DNA of 64,000 bases from Chamaecrista fasciculata (taxonomy: Eukaryota; Streptophyta; Magnoliopsida; Fabales; Fabaceae): contig QANZ01001839.1 of NCBI GenBank assembly GCA_003254925.1, positions 27,768-91,767 of the forward strand, given 5' to 3'. Within the stretch, counting starts at the first letter, position 1, and the number at the start of each line of letters is the position of its first letter. Under the pieces are notes generated by a model. It was not told where the DNA came from and did no database searches. It worked only from the letters and a program-made list of their open reading frames with translations. Shown piece after piece: positions 51,411 through 63,151 of this stretch. Position numbers and translations under genes: made by a program.

Positions 51411-54400
51411 TTAAAATCTTGAGTTGGGATTGCCAACACAAATTTGGTGTTCAGTGGGAGACACATAAATAATTGAATTCTGTGCAGCTTGCATTTCTAG
51501 TATTTCCCATCTCTGCTTTCTCTTGATATCTTCATTCTGTTTAGCTGATTCTCTTGCTGTCATGTCATGCACGCCCTTTAAATAGAGATCTGGATCCATG
51601 TCTTCCAGCATCACCTTCACACTTTCTGTTAGCTGCCTCACGCTTTTGCTCCAATGCTTCTTTAGGTTGTTCTCCATTCCTTCCACTATCACTGGAAACA
51701 CTTCCACCATTGTTGTTGATGCCATCTTCACGAACTGCTCATTGTTCCATACATACAATGCACGCTCTGCTACCTGAAATCCAAATAATGTATCATGTAT
51801 GATGTATCTATCTATCATCCATTAGATTAAAGAAAGTCCCTTTGGTAATCATGCAGCACAAAATGACACATTTTGCCCATATGGGTTTAGAGAAAGAAGT
51901 TCACATGTATTAAATGCAATGTTATTAAAACCGGACCGGACATTGAACCGGTCGAAGCAGCGGTTCAAGGTTCAATGATCCAACCGGAGTCAGACCGTTT
52001 ATAAATTAATTAATTAATAAATAATATATTAACAAATAATATACTAATAAAATAGAAAAAAAAAATTGAAAAAGTGACCAACTCCTCATTTAGATCTCTA
52101 TAGTAACTCTAATTTATCATGGACTCATAGTATTTTTTTCAAATTTCTGAAAACTTTAAAAAAAGAAAATGAAAGTTCAACCCATCTATATGCTTTATAC
52201 TTATTGAGTTATTGGATATTATCATTTAGGAAGCTCCCTTCTCATTTCACTTCCCCACATTTCCTCAATTCCCATCACATTTAAAGCCTACCCCCTTCTA
52301 GACCTAGAAAAAGAAAACCTACCCATTTCTTTTTTTATGGAAAACCTACCACCACTCTTAGAAGTTGGACCAAGATTTTCTATCTCTTAATTCCTTTGTT
52401 GTGGATGGTTGCAAATAATTCTCTTCTTGTGGATGGCTGCAAATAATTTTTCGAGAATGAAAGATACTTTGCTGTTTGAAGAACATGGAGGCTAAAGCAT
52501 TTGATTTTTGTCTTAGTCTTCTTAAATCCAAATCTGAACGAACCATTATTCTCTCTTCCTCTTAATTCCAGATCTGGTTATTTCTAATTATTCTAGATCT
52601 GAACTGTCCGAACTACTCCACCCCTTCTTTTTCTTCTTCTCCTTCCCAATCTCACTCTTGATTTTGCGAAACCCACAATCCTACCAGCTGAACCGGCCGA
52701 ACCCCTAAAACCGTCGGTTCACTACGGTTTTACCGGGTTTTGACCGGTTTGGACGGTTTTTGACCGGTTCTCTGCTTGGCCGGTTTTTTGAGTGGCTCGG
52801 ACCGGACTAGTACCCGATCCCCGGTTCAACCGATTGGACCGGCCGGTCCGATTTTAATAACTCTGATTAAATGTAGCATCTGCTTAATTAGTTTAAATTT
52901 CATTAGACTTTCTTAAACTATAGCAATTGAAAAGCTCCTGAACTTTGAAAAATGATGAAAGATTCTTTAAATAATTTAATTTTGGGCAAAAGATTCTTTT
53001 TGTTAAGATTTTCGTTACAAAAAAAATAAGTTTTCTTTATAGTTTTATGATTGTTGTTATATTTTTCATTGATTTAAAATTAAAATGTATTATTATTATA
53101 ATTAATAGTGGTGAAAAAATAATTTTTTAATGAAAATTTCAACAAAAATAGTTATTTATGAAACTCAAAAGTTTAGAGGTCTTTTATCATTTTTCAAAGT
53201 TCAAGAGATATCTTGAGATAATGAGTAAAGTTTATGGGGGGTTTTGTGCATTTTTGGTTTAACAAAACTTACTTTTTAGTCATCAAATTTATCCTAAAAT
53301 TATGATTTTAGTCCCTAAATATTGAAAAAAATACACTATTGATTCATGATTTTTTTTTATATAAACATCAATTGTTTATTCCTCATTAAATAAAGTTTCA
53401 GGATTAAATCATTGAAATTTGTAATATAAAAATAAGGGATTAAAAAGTGTATTTCCAATATCTACTATCAAAAAAAAGATAACAAATAGATATATATACC
53501 TGGGAATTACAACTGTTAATGCATTTGGTGATCTGGGTACAGATTGGGAAAGCCAACTTGCGATAGTGATCAGGGTCTAAATTTTCCACCAGATCTTCCA
53601 ATTCTCCAATCAGCAACACCTCTTTTTGACAATTAGTGATAGGCCAATATCTCAAAATCCCTCTCACAATAACCCCTCCAAGCATTGGCTCCTTCTGCAC
53701 AAACTGTGACACACAATATGCTAGTTGCCTATGATACACTGTCATCCCTTTCGTCTTATGCAAAGGAATCAACACTCTCATCAGAAACAACTTGTGTTCT
53801 TCCTTCAATGGCACAGTAAACCCATTAATTATGGTTCCCCATATCTCAAGCAATTCTGCAATCCCAGAATGCTTCTCTGTCTCAAACACATAGTTCAACA
53901 ACACATCACTCATGGATTTCCTCATGAACGAACGTTCTGAAGTGAACTTTGAGTATATCTTGTGGTACACGTTTTTCAAGCTCTCTCTTTCCCTTGGATC
54001 TTCGGATTGGAATAAAGCTAAGAGCTTTATAAGGAAAGGATGATCTATGTACTCTTTTAGGATTTTGGGGTCTGTACTTATGACAAGCTTGAGAAAGATT
54101 TCGTATACAATTTGAAGATGTGACCATGTGGGTGAGAATCTGTAAACAAGGTCTTCTTCTTCAGGGAAGTCGGAGATGGAAAATGGGTTCGCCGGAGGAG
54201 GGAGTGGCCGGAAAAGATTGACGGCGATCATGGATATCATAGACTCAAGAACTTTGTCAGGAAGAGGCTTCTTGTTGGATGACTTGATGATAGAGAGAAG
54301 CTTGGTGAGATGGGTTCGCTTGAAGTCTTGCTGTAATGGAGAATCTGAAGAAGGGTCAGTGAATGGGAAGACAAATTTGCAATAAGAAATGAGAGAGAGA

Positions 54401-54702
54401 ATCTCTTCATTGTTTCCAGAAGTGGGAGAAGAAGATGGGAATGATGGGTTTATTGCATTTTTGTCTTGATCAAATAGAATCTGAAGTGTGGTGGAATTCT
54501 TCTTGGGGCTAATTATTGTTGTTGTTGGTGATGGTGTATGATGATGATGATGATTTCTGTGTACACCCATGATGATGTTTTCTTCTTCTTCTTCTTGCTC
54601 CTCTGTTTTCCCCTGCTTCTGATTCTGAAGTGAAGCTTTTGGTAGTGTTCTATTTGTATCTCTCCCAAGAGCCATCGAGATAGAGAACTTTGGTATCTTC
54701 AT
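51411..54702 (-). CDS. PP2A regulatory subunit B' (B56 family)
   Basis: Two minus-strand exons, 54702-53500 and 51773-51411, joined by a GT-AG intron, give 521 residues. B56 subunits direct the PP2A catalytic core to substrates. The B56 HEAT-repeat domain spans about residues 95-490, with NVYHKIYSKF, RKSMSDVLLNYVFETEKH, LLEIWGTIINGF, LKEEHKLFLMRVLIPLHK, YWPITNCQKEVL and VAERALYVWNNEQFV. The N-terminus is unusual: an acidic run (EEQEEEEEN) then a His tract (HHHHH) near residue 50. A second ATG at codon 45 (MGVHRNH) could be an alternative start. Several positions differ from the canonical plant B'alpha/beta/gamma sequences I recall, so this may be a divergent subclass. A TATA-like box lies about 85 bases upstream. 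The intron contains a hAT-type element. Confidence 0.9.
51917..52865. mobile_element. 949-bp non-autonomous hAT-type element in the PP2A B' intron
   Basis: Terminal inverted repeats begin caatgttattaaaaccggac on the left and, complemented, cagagttattaaaatcggac on the right; each continues 'cgg'. The element is flanked by identical 8-bp repeats attaaatg at 51909-51916 and 52866-52873. An 8-bp target duplication with ends starting CA is typical of the hAT superfamily. Subterminal regions are rich in 'ccggtt' and 'ggttcaac' motifs in both orientations. No transposase frame is present. It lies wholly within the intron and leaves both splice sites untouched. Confidence 0.8.
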
Positions 54703-54785
54703 TTAAGAAATCCAAAGGAGAAGCATTGAAATGTCCGATGATGATGATGGGTATGTCCAAGATTTAAACTTGAAAACCTTGTTGT

Positions 54786-54794
54786 ATATATATT
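54786..54794 (-). promoter_or_regulatory. TATA-like box of the PP2A B' gene
   Basis: The minus strand reads TATATATAC about 85-90 bases before the start codon at 54702, a normal TATA distance for a short leader. Motif and position only. Confidence 0.45.
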
Positions 54795-54799
54795 CTACT

Positions 54800-55976
54800 A
54801 TACACCTACAAGGTATCTTCCTTCCTTGTTTCTGATCTTCCCATATGGGTGTTTGCCACGTGGAATTTCCATGTTTTGTTTAACATAGTTCTTCTCATCA
54901 AACAGGTTGTGGCAGTTCGTATCATTACATATACATACATACATAGGTGGGTTTAAGTTAAACAACAGACAAGGTGCTTATCAGTAATGTATGCATTGTA
55001 TCTGTTATGATTAGTGAAGAAAAGAAGATTTGATTTAGTGTGATGCATGTGCATTGGAAGGTGTGGGGCCATAATTAGTGGATGTTCAAAGGAAATGTTG
55101 GTGTGTGAGTCCAAGGAAAGATCCAGCATGTCAAAAGAAATACACAGGAAACACACACACTCCATTGCTTTTCAAATCATTGTTTCTTTTTTCGGATTAT
55201 ATGACCAATTTCCATGTGCACTGGATGGTTGCTGTTAGCCTGTTACTATAGGCCATGCCGAATTCACGGATTTACATATTTTAAAGTGTGATATTTGGTG
55301 CTTCTTGTACTACTTAAGCAGAGATAAGAATAAGTAAAAGGGAGAAAATTTAGGCGTTATACACTTTATTATTTTTAGGCATACTATCTTTTTTCTGTCT
55401 CTTATTATTGTTTTTAGGTCCTTCATTCAAATTAGTTCTAAATGTACACTCTTAAGTTCATTTTAAATATTTCAGAAGTTTTATATTGATCAAACCCACT
55501 TCAAAACCCAATTCGTCTCAAACCCATTTTCAAACTCAATTTTAACCTCATTTGTCAACAGTTTTAATTAGTCAGAAAAATAAATTTATTAAGAATAATT
55601 GGTAACTTTAAACTTGTCACGTTCAGACTTGAAACGAAAAAAAATATGGCTAACTTCACTTATTGGACCGTGAAATGAGTGATTCACTTTCCAAAAATCA
55701 TATTCTTAAAAATATAATTTCCAAGATTATAATTCTTGGGAATGAATACCCATATACCAAAAGTCTCCACCAAATTTAAAGAATTCAACTCTCCTACTAA
55801 ATACTCCCTTTGTCCCAATATATCTGCTTTTTAAGGTAATTACACAAAGACTAAGGAAATGATTAATTTACCTCAAATGAAGAGAAAATGAGATTAAAAG
55901 ACTAAATTGTCATCATTAAATTACTTCTAGTTAATCTCACTAATTTAATAGCTTTGACTTTTAATAGGGATAGAAT
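54800..55976. other. Upstream region of PP2A B' and intergenic DNA
   Basis: The first part is probable promoter, with 'gccacgtgg' (a perfect G-box) at about 54855. Small frames at 54953-55238 on both strands show no known family. No gene called. Confidence 0.45.
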
Positions 55977-55999
55977 NNNNNNNNNNNNNNNNNNNNNNN
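55977..55999. other. Assembly gap (23 N)
   Basis: Twenty-three consecutive N. The base after the gap is the first base of a foldback arm, so the gap probably reflects trouble assembling a repeat, and more sequence may be missing than 23 bases. Confidence 0.95.
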
Positions 56000-56180
56000 G
56001 GCTTAAGTGCACTTTTGGTCCCAATACTATGACTAAGGTTTCAATTTGGTCCCATAACTATTTTTGTTGCAGATTTGGTCCCAAACCTTCGCAAAAAGTT
56101 TCACAGTTAGTCCCCTGGTAACTTCCGTCCAATTTTCGCCGTTAAATGTGACGTGGCAGTCTGACTGGGATGCTGACGTG
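56000..56180. repeat. Foldback element, family 2, partial copy C
   Basis: Starts g-gcttaagtgcacttttggtc, the same terminus as the element at 9520-9938, followed by 'aatttggtcccataac' units and an interior with 'ctgacgtggcaaaa' as in the copy at 2067-2469. The matching right arm was not found, so the copy is truncated or its partner is lost in the adjacent gap. Confidence 0.55.
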
Positions 56181-57095
56181 GCAAAATCAAATGAGATGGA
56201 GTAAGTTAGGATCAATATGTAACATTTCATAACTTCTCTGGACTGAATCCACAATATCTACAAATCATCAATTCAATCTCTGGACTGAATCCGATCCCTC
56301 CTTCTTCTTCTTCTTCGGAAATCGACGGCGACGAGGTTCAAAATCGCCATAATGTATTCCAAAAAACGGTCCTGATTCTTCCTCCACTGCTTCTCCTCCT
56401 ACTGCTACTTCGACATCACCGAGATCGACGGCGTTCCGACTCCGACGGTAGTTAGTTTAAATTCTTATTAACAAAAGTGTTTGAACAAAAGTGTTTGAAC
56501 AAAAGTGTTTAAACTAACCGAATAATTTAATAAAAAAAAGTTAGTTTAAATTCTTATTAACAAAAGTGTTTGAACACATCAAACAAGATTCTCTTTTTTA
56601 ATACAAGAACAAGATTCTCTTAAAGCAAAAACATTCTTGAAATTAGAAATGGTTAGAAAGTAAGGCTTTCGGTAGTTAGTAAACTAGTATTTCTGTTTTT
56701 TATTGTTAGATTTTTTAAATTGTATTTCGATTAATTAAAGATTAAAACTGTGTGGCACATTAGAATCTCTAAATGAAAACCTTCATTTACAGATCTCAAA
56801 CTTAAAATTTTGATTAAGTGATACCAAGACACCTATCACTATCGAATATAGAACAGTTCCTTGGTTGGTAAGTCAGTGTTTGACTGTGTGATCCGTTTTC
56901 ACTGAATTCGAAATTGAAGCCCAGCTACTACAAATCTGCAATTTACAAATGTTTGGGTCTCTGTAAACTGTAAACTCATGCGCAATTAAGAAAATTATAT
57001 CATACACCTTACCCCCTCTCTCATTTTATCTCGTAATCTTCTTCTAGACTTTTCCTTTCCCAAAACACCAGAACGTACACACAGAATTAAAGGTT
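56181..57095. other. Intergenic DNA with gene-like GC-rich fragment
   Basis: At 56283-56450 the composition becomes gene-like (tcggaaatcgacggcgacga, tactgctacttcgacatcac), but no long frame is open. It may be a captured or decayed exon. The remainder is AT-rich; the part next to 57095 is the likely promoter and leader of the small gene downstream. Confidence 0.35.
56451..56576 (+). repeat. Direct repeats of 37 bp with internal 14-mers
   Basis: A 37-base unit starting gttagtttaaattcttatta occurs exactly at 56451-56487 and 56540-56576. Within and after the first copy 'acaaaagtgtttga' is repeated in tandem three times, the last with one change. No mobile-element signature was seen. Confidence 0.7.
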
Positions 57096-57132
57096 ATGAA
57101 CTTATGGTTAATAGTTAATCATTCTTCATACA

Positions 57133-57627
57133 ATGGAAATCCCAATCATCAAACACCAAAAGCGCGATTTGATCGCCGATTCTCATCATTCCCCGAGTTT
57201 TCTTCAACGCAACGGCTTCAACGATCCTCACTTGGAAGTTTCCGACATAGAGATGATAACAATCCCGTCGGTGAAGTATACTAGTCTCCGGGATATCATG
57301 CCGGAGCATCCGCCGTCGCCGGCGATCGTGTCTCCGGCGGCGAAATCTTCCAGCTGGAATGAGATTCCGATCAAGAATCCTCTGGTGAAACAAGCTGCTT
57401 TGGCTTATCTGCAGCCAATGTCGACGCCGCCGGAGGTGGGGAATAAGGGCGTGTTTGGCTTCTTGAAGGAAAAGTGTTTCTGCGAATCGGGATGCTTCTA
57501 CGACCAAATCGACGTCGTTTTGAAGGCGATCGCCGAGCCTTTTGTTAGGTTTTGTGAAGGGAGAAGAAGAGGGATTGATGAGAGTGATGAAGAGGAGGTC
57601 GACGACGACCAACACAACGTTGACTGA
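57133..57627 (+). CDS. Small plant protein of unknown function (164 aa)
   Basis: Single-exon frame with gene-like GC content, unlike its AT-rich flanks. The product is hydrophilic to residue ~75 (with SVKYTSLRDIMPEHPPSPA), has a conserved-looking middle (NEIPIKNPLVKQAALAYLQP), a Cys-containing segment (GFLKEKCFCESGC at about 107-120), and ends in a basic then acidic tail (EGRRRGIDESDEEEVDDDQ). No signal peptide or membrane segment is seen. It looks like an uncharacterised plant-specific family, but I cannot name it. An upstream ATG at 57096 in another frame overlaps the start, so the leader may be shorter than that, or translation may be dampened by this upstream frame. Confidence 0.75.
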   Translation: MEIPIIKHQKRDLIADSHHSPSFLQRNGFNDPHLEVSDIEMITIPSVKYTSLRDIMPEHPPSPAIVSPAAKSSSWNEIPIKNPLVKQAALAYLQPMSTPPEVGNKGVFGFLKEKCFCESGCFYDQIDVVLKAIAEPFVRFCEGRRRGIDESDEEEVDDDQHNVD

Positions 57628-57629
57628 CA

Positions 57630-58755
57630 GTGTGAAATCGGAGGCCACGTTTTGGCTTTTTTAGAAGTTTCGGTTTGACTGGTAGATAAAATGAATGTAT
57701 TAGTCTCTATTGTAAATACTGACTTTTTGTTTAGCACTTTAGTTTTATCCACTCATTATTTTTCTTTTTTTGGATTTGTAACATGTAAATAATAGAATGA
57801 TGACTGAAGAAATGGCAACAGGAAAATTATTCTTTTGTGCTCACACTTGGTTCACCCAAATTCTTTGCTTCTTTTCTAGATTCTAATGGAATTGAATTGA
57901 ATGACTGGATTTTTAGTTTTCTTAGTGTAATATTCCTAATTAGCTTTCTTTTCTTGTAATTTACAAACTTAATTGGATCAGCACCTATTATTTACACATA
58001 TATTCTGTTTTACTGGAATTGGTTGGAACGTTGATTCACGCTAATCAATTGAGTTTAATATCTAAAATGACTGAAACTTGGATTAAGATCCTTTAAAATA
58101 TATTTATTTGGTGAATTTGGAGAGAAAAAAAAAAGGAGATAAAGTGGTTGTGAAAATTTTAATCTTGTAAATATAACATAATTTTAAAAGAATCTAGGCT
58201 TTTCGTAACACTAATAATCAAAGGTAAATTTATTGGACAGATGACACGTACAATGACTTGAAATTATTTTTTGCATGCAAGGATTACAGAAAATCAGAAA
58301 GAGGTCCCTGCCCTGCACGTCATTCCCAGCTAAGACCCACAATCTACTGCCATAATGTTTCTATTGAAAAGTATAAACTCAACAGTCAACATTTATTCCT
58401 GAAGGATTCTCGGCCTCACCAAGCATGCTTATCATCATTTTCACATGTGTTTTGCTATTGTTCCCACCAGCTATAAATCTTCACAAGTTCTATAAATTTG
58501 ATCTCAATGATTTCATATTTGATTACAAAATTAAACCAACCTGTGGATGTTTCAACCCGTCCTAAACCAGCTAAACTAGATATATTTGGTAGATAAAGAA
58601 ATTCTGAGACTTCAGAAAAATATGGTTGGCTGAGGCTCTGTTGAATTAGTAATTCAGTTATGCCTATAAACAGACAAGTATACAATTGATTATAGATATA
58701 TATATGCAAAAACCTTCTTCACGACTGTCATCATATATTTTGATCAATGTACACT
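57630..58755. other. Intergenic DNA between convergent genes
   Basis: Contains the probable 3' UTRs of the small gene (+) and the PPR gene (-). Short frames here (for example 58258-58476) have no recognised family. Confidence 0.5.
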
Positions 58756-58759
58756 GAAG

Positions 58760-61180
58760 TCACCAGTAATCACCACAAGAGCAGTGGCCGTCTCTGAAGT
58801 GATGGAACACCTTAGAATCCCCTACTATAATTTCTCTTCTAGTAATCTCTGAAATCTTCTTTACAACAATATGGCAATCTTCACATATTCTCGTGTTTTT
58901 CCTCACGAGCACAGGATTTCCAATTGTTGTAGAGATCAATCCAAAATAAACTGCCAATCTTACACTGTGGTTCTCTGGTAAGTTTGCTCTTTTTCTAGCC
59001 AAGTCTGATGGGTTGAACCTGGTGAGACTAGATATGCAATTTCTACAACCAATATTCCTAGATATGATATCTCGAACATTATAGATCATGTCAGAATCAA
59101 GATGAGATTTATCCCCATTCCTAAATCTGTGAAGACTAAGTTTAGTCTCTACTATGCTGCATGCCGCTGTTTTGTCCAAACCTACTTTCCTCATGACAGA
59201 TTTGATGTGTTTAACTTTCTCCCACTTCCTAGCTTCAGCATACATATTAGAAAGTAAGACGTAACAGCCAGTATTATCATGCTCTATTGATAAGATGCGC
59301 TCAGCAGCAAGTTCAGCTAATTCTATGTTTCTTCTGTTTCTGCTTGCATTTAATAAAGATCCCCATATCCGAGCAGTAGGCAATAGCGGCATCTCTTTTA
59401 TAAAACTCATGGCTTGGTCCAGTTCACCTGTTCTACCAATTAGATCGAGCATGCATCCATAGTGCTCTATTTTAGGCTCTATTCCATGGTCTTGTTTCAT
59501 CGAATTATAGTACATCCACCCTTCATTAACCATGCCAGAATTACTACAGGATGACAATAGTGAAACAAAAGTACTGTCATTAGGCTTGATGCCTTGTCTC
59601 TTCATTTCAGAGAATAGTTCAATGGACATGTTTCCCATTCCATGAATGGCATAAGCCATCATCATAGTATTCCAAGATATGATATCCTTACATGTCATTT
59701 GATCAAAAATTTTCCTGGCCGTCCGTAGATCTCCAACACTTGCATACATATAAATGATTGAATTAGAAACAAATGTGTTTGAATGGTAGCGTAATTTCAA
59801 GATATAACCATGAAGTTGTCTGCCCTCCCTCAATGATCCCAATTCAGAATAGGCAGGAAGGATGCTTGCAATAGTAAATGTATCAGGTCTGAGATTTTCA
59901 AGCAACAAATCTTCAAATAGTTTTAAGGCCTTTCCGTAATATCCATTCTGTACATACACAGAAATCATAGCATTCCATGTTATCAAGTTCTTCTCTGTCA
60001 TTTGATAAAAAATTAACTCTGCTAATTTCAGTATACCAAATTCTCCATACATGTCAAGCAAAGTAGTTTCTAATACCGGATGAGGCAGAAAAGCTTTCCT
60101 AATAGCAAGTCCATGGATAGACTTACCCTGCAAAACTGCTCCCAATTGTGCACAAGAAGGAAGCAAGTTAATTAGTGTAACATCATCAACCGTCAAGTTC
60201 TCATCCTCGAGCATCTTTTTCAGAGAACCCAAAGCTTGAAGTGGATGACCATTTAGTGCATAGCCACCAATGATTGCATTCCAAGCCACAACACTTCTTG
60301 GAGATATTCTGCCAAAAACTCTGTCAGCATAATTTAGATTTCCACACTTGTTGTACATGTCAATAAGTGATGTCTGAACCATAACATCTGATTCAAACCC
60401 CAATTTGAGTGCTACGCAATGTGTTTCTTTCCCCCATAACAGAGAAACCCCATGAGAACATGCATCAAGCACATTAATTATGCTAAACTTATCCGGTTGA
60501 ATCCCAATCCCCAGCATTTCTCTAAAGCGCTTCAATGAGTTGAGATGTTCTTTGACCAAAGAATATGCACCAATCATAGAGTTCCAGGAAACCAAATCTC
60601 TAACAGGCATTTCATCAAACACCCTCAACGCTAAATCAACGAGTCCAAGTTTCCCGTACATAGATATAAGAGCATTGCAGATATAAACGTCAGTATCTAA
60701 ACCCACCTTACACAACTTGCCGTGAATCTTTTCTCCTTGTGTCAACGCCAACAATCCACCACAAGCTTTAATTACAAATGGGTATGTAAGATTATCCATC
60801 GGAACTCCTTCATATTCCATTCGGCGATACAAATCAAGTGCCTCTTGAAATAACCCTTTATCTGCATATCCCCTCATCATAACGTTCCAAATAAAAGTGT
60901 CGAAGTGGTTCATTTTCTCGAACAGGTTGAGTGCATCCTCCATAGACCCAGAAACTACAGTGTCAATAAGAGCCCTAGTGAGAAGAAAATTTGGCGGTTC
61001 TCTATAAGCTTTTAGATTCTTTGATTGTGAGTGGCGAAGCTGTAATTCGGAGCATCCTGGCTCATTTTCTAGGTCAAACTTCCGGTGAGGCTTACGACCG
61101 TTGACCTGTTTCTGCGAGAAATTCTCCGGTGAGGTGGAGTTCATGAAAAAGTAATGACGGTAGGCAAGTGTTGAAGCCAT
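58760..61180 (-). CDS. Pentatricopeptide repeat protein, PLS class with E and DYW domains
   Basis: Intronless 806-residue protein, typical of plant organelle RNA-editing factors. PLS-type PPR repeats fill residues ~65-600, with recurring WN/LI motifs such as [29 protein letters not shown] and [16 protein letters not shown]. The E region covers ~600-690 and the DYW deaminase-like domain ~690-806, ending CSCGDYW. Zinc-binding residues are H738, C766 and C769 (CEDCH). The catalytic glutamate of the usual HSE is replaced: residues 738-740 read H-S-V, codon GTA at 58961-58963. The protein may therefore bind RNA but not deaminate by itself. It resembles what I recall of Arabidopsis At4g35130. A plastid or mitochondrial target is expected; the N-terminus does not decide which. 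The RNA target is unknown. Confidence 0.95.
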   Translation of the reverse strand: MASTLAYRHYFFMNSTSPENFSQKQVNGRKPHRKFDLENEPGCSELQLRHSQSKNLKAYREPPNFLLTRALIDTVVSGSMEDALNLFEKMNHFDTFIWNVMMRGYADKGLFQEALDLYRRMEYEGVPMDNLTYPFVIKACGGLLALTQGEKIHGKLCKVGLDTDVYICNALISMYGKLGLVDLALRVFDEMPVRDLVSWNSMIGAYSLVKEHLNSLKRFREMLGIGIQPDKFSIINVLDACSHGVSLLWGKETHCVALKLGFESDVMVQTSLIDMYNKCGNLNYADRVFGRISPRSVVAWNAIIGGYALNGHPLQALGSLKKMLEDENLTVDDVTLINLLPSCAQLGAVLQGKSIHGLAIRKAFLPHPVLETTLLDMYGEFGILKLAELIFYQMTEKNLITWNAMISVYVQNGYYGKALKLFEDLLLENLRPDTFTIASILPAYSELGSLREGRQLHGYILKLRYHSNTFVSNSIIYMYASVGDLRTARKIFDQMTCKDIISWNTMMMAYAIHGMGNMSIELFSEMKRQGIKPNDSTFVSLLSSCSNSGMVNEGWMYYNSMKQDHGIEPKIEHYGCMLDLIGRTGELDQAMSFIKEMPLLPTARIWGSLLNASRNRRNIELAELAAERILSIEHDNTGCYVLLSNMYAEARKWEKVKHIKSVMRKVGLDKTAACSIVETKLSLHRFRNGDKSHLDSDMIYNVRDIISRNIGCRNCISSLTRFNPSDLARKRANLPENHSVRLAVYFGLISTTIGNPVLVRKNTRICEDCHIVVKKISEITRREIIVGDSKVFHHFRDGHCSCGDYW

Positions 61181-61189
61181 TTCTGGATG

Positions 61190-62470
61190 GTTTCACCGAT
61201 TAGCTGCACCGTCGTGTCATTCGTTTCCGCCGGCGTTTAACCGTTAAACACTCGTCGGTATTAACTACCATACGCCAATAAATTAATCAATCCATGTTAT
61301 AATATATGAATATGACCTAATCTTTTTAGGTCAAGATATTTTCTTGAAGATTTTTTTAATCAGAATTGTTTCTTCATGATTTGGGCCTGGACCAGCTCGG
61401 CATTTACAAAACGATATGTTTTTGCTTCTGCAATTCTGCTGTTCACTTGTCTGAAAAACTGAACTATCTCTTTTTTTTTTTTTTTTTTTAAAAAAAACTG
61501 AAATATCTGATAAAAAATGGATACTAATTTAAAAATAAAATGCTAAATGTTTTCTTATAAAAAAATGCTAAATATTTGTGTTATTCCTACTTTATTATTT
61601 ATACTTAAGTTTCTTGTAAACGTATTATATTAAGGGAAAAAAATATGGATCACAAACCCCATATGTATTTTATGTCTCTTGACAATGTGTGGTTAATTAG
61701 CCATGTTAAAATTGCGTGAGTATAATTTGGATATTAATTAGTTACATTTCTAGTTAATGCATGAAGTCATGAAGATTAATTGAATTTCATTTTGGTGAGG
61801 TTCTTTTAGTTAAATGTTTTTTATTTAAAAAAATTCTTACACTTAAATAGCTCTACCAAAGGGTTATCATTTAGGGCTGATTATAATTTTTTTTTTCTTT
61901 TTTCAGTTGTTCATGATTCGATTTCAATTAAAAGTATTTCTTTTTTTTTTTGCTACTTGATTTTTGGAATTTTGTTTTAACTAATTCATATTTGACTCAC
62001 GTTGTGCACCTAATTATGATGGGAGAGTCTCCCAATAAAGATAATTTTATATTCATAAGGTCTCGAACTCGAGGCATTATTTAAATAATACAAAGCCGCT
62101 AATTATTTGAACTAACTTTTTATTAGTTAAAAGTAATTCTTATAATAAATGAACTATTTGAATTGACAAATTTTTCAAATAGTTTAATGTAAAGAAAAAA
62201 TCCATCAAAAAAACACCATTATTGGGGCACTATATTTTTGGGCAGTTAGATTTCACTTTTTTGTCATAAGATTTGTATAATAATTTTTTGTTGTAGAAAT
62301 CTCAAAACAAAAAAGTAAAATCTAACTATTGAAAAATATAATGCTCCAACAATTAATATTTCTATATCAAAGTCTTAATGTAAAACTTTGTTTTGATAAT
62401 AACTTAATTGAAAACTAACTAAACAAAAGTACAAATTAAGACTGTTATAATACCTAGTGCTTTAAAATTA
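61190..62470. other. Upstream of the PPR gene, AT-rich intergenic DNA
   Basis: No gene recognised. A poly-T/poly-A stretch lies near 61470-61495. 'tgggagagtctcccaa' near 62020 is a short palindrome in otherwise plain sequence. Confidence 0.5.
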
Positions 62471-62577
62471 AGGATTTATCTAACATATGCCCTTAGGGTA
62501 CATTTTAAGGTTTCTTCTGATTGGTTAATAGAGCATCTCATATCTTAAAATCTAGGAAAATTCATTTAAAAGATAAT
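62471..62577. repeat. MITE-like element, truncated copy B
   Basis: Begins aggatttatctaacatatgc and runs on through 'attttaaggtttcttctgattgg' and 'tagagcatctcatatctt', matching the complement of the right half of the element at 2911-3096. The second half is missing, so this is a broken copy. Confidence 0.6.
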
Positions 62578-63145
62578 TACATACTCCCTCAATAAGTAAA
62601 ACTTTATTTCTTCGTCTAGACCGTTACACGGATAGGCGGGAAAAACCTATGTTTTAACCAGAAAAAAAAAAAAAATAATGGAACCTTTGTTCTAAATGAA
62701 AGTTGGTCGTTTCCTTTCAAAAAATAATTTTTTTCCTCTGATTTTGTTAAAAAAAAATTATGACGAGTTTACACTAGATGCTGACGCATAAAGATATGAG
62801 CATGGAATTCATTATTTAGGGAGCATGATAAAAATATTGGCCAAACTCTCAAAACCTTTATTTACGTTAAAATAGAAGAAAAGTAAAGTATTAAGTTATA
62901 TTAATTCCACAGACCCAGTACAATCAATCACCCCCAACCCCAACTTATAATCTTGGGTTTGGATGATGACAAAAAAATAGAGTACAAAACGAAATTTACA
63001 TTATTAATCCACAAAAACTTAAATAATATTCTAAAACCCCTTTTTTTGGAACCTGCTTCATGTCTGAAATTGAGTTGATAAAGCAGAAGCAAATGGTAAA
63101 ATGGTGGGAATTAAAAAAAAAATTGAATTAAGAGCAAAGGTGTTC
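62578..63145. other. Intergenic DNA, 3' side of the small minus-strand gene
   Basis: AT-rich with no recognised gene. The last ~250 bases are the probable 3' UTR of the gene at 63152-63502. Confidence 0.45.
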
Positions 63146-63151
63146 ATTCAT

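Noticed and set aside
57115..57648. 177-codon minus-strand frame
   Set aside because: It is the antisense shadow of the 164-aa gene; its Arg/His-rich product is what GC-rich plant codons give in antisense.
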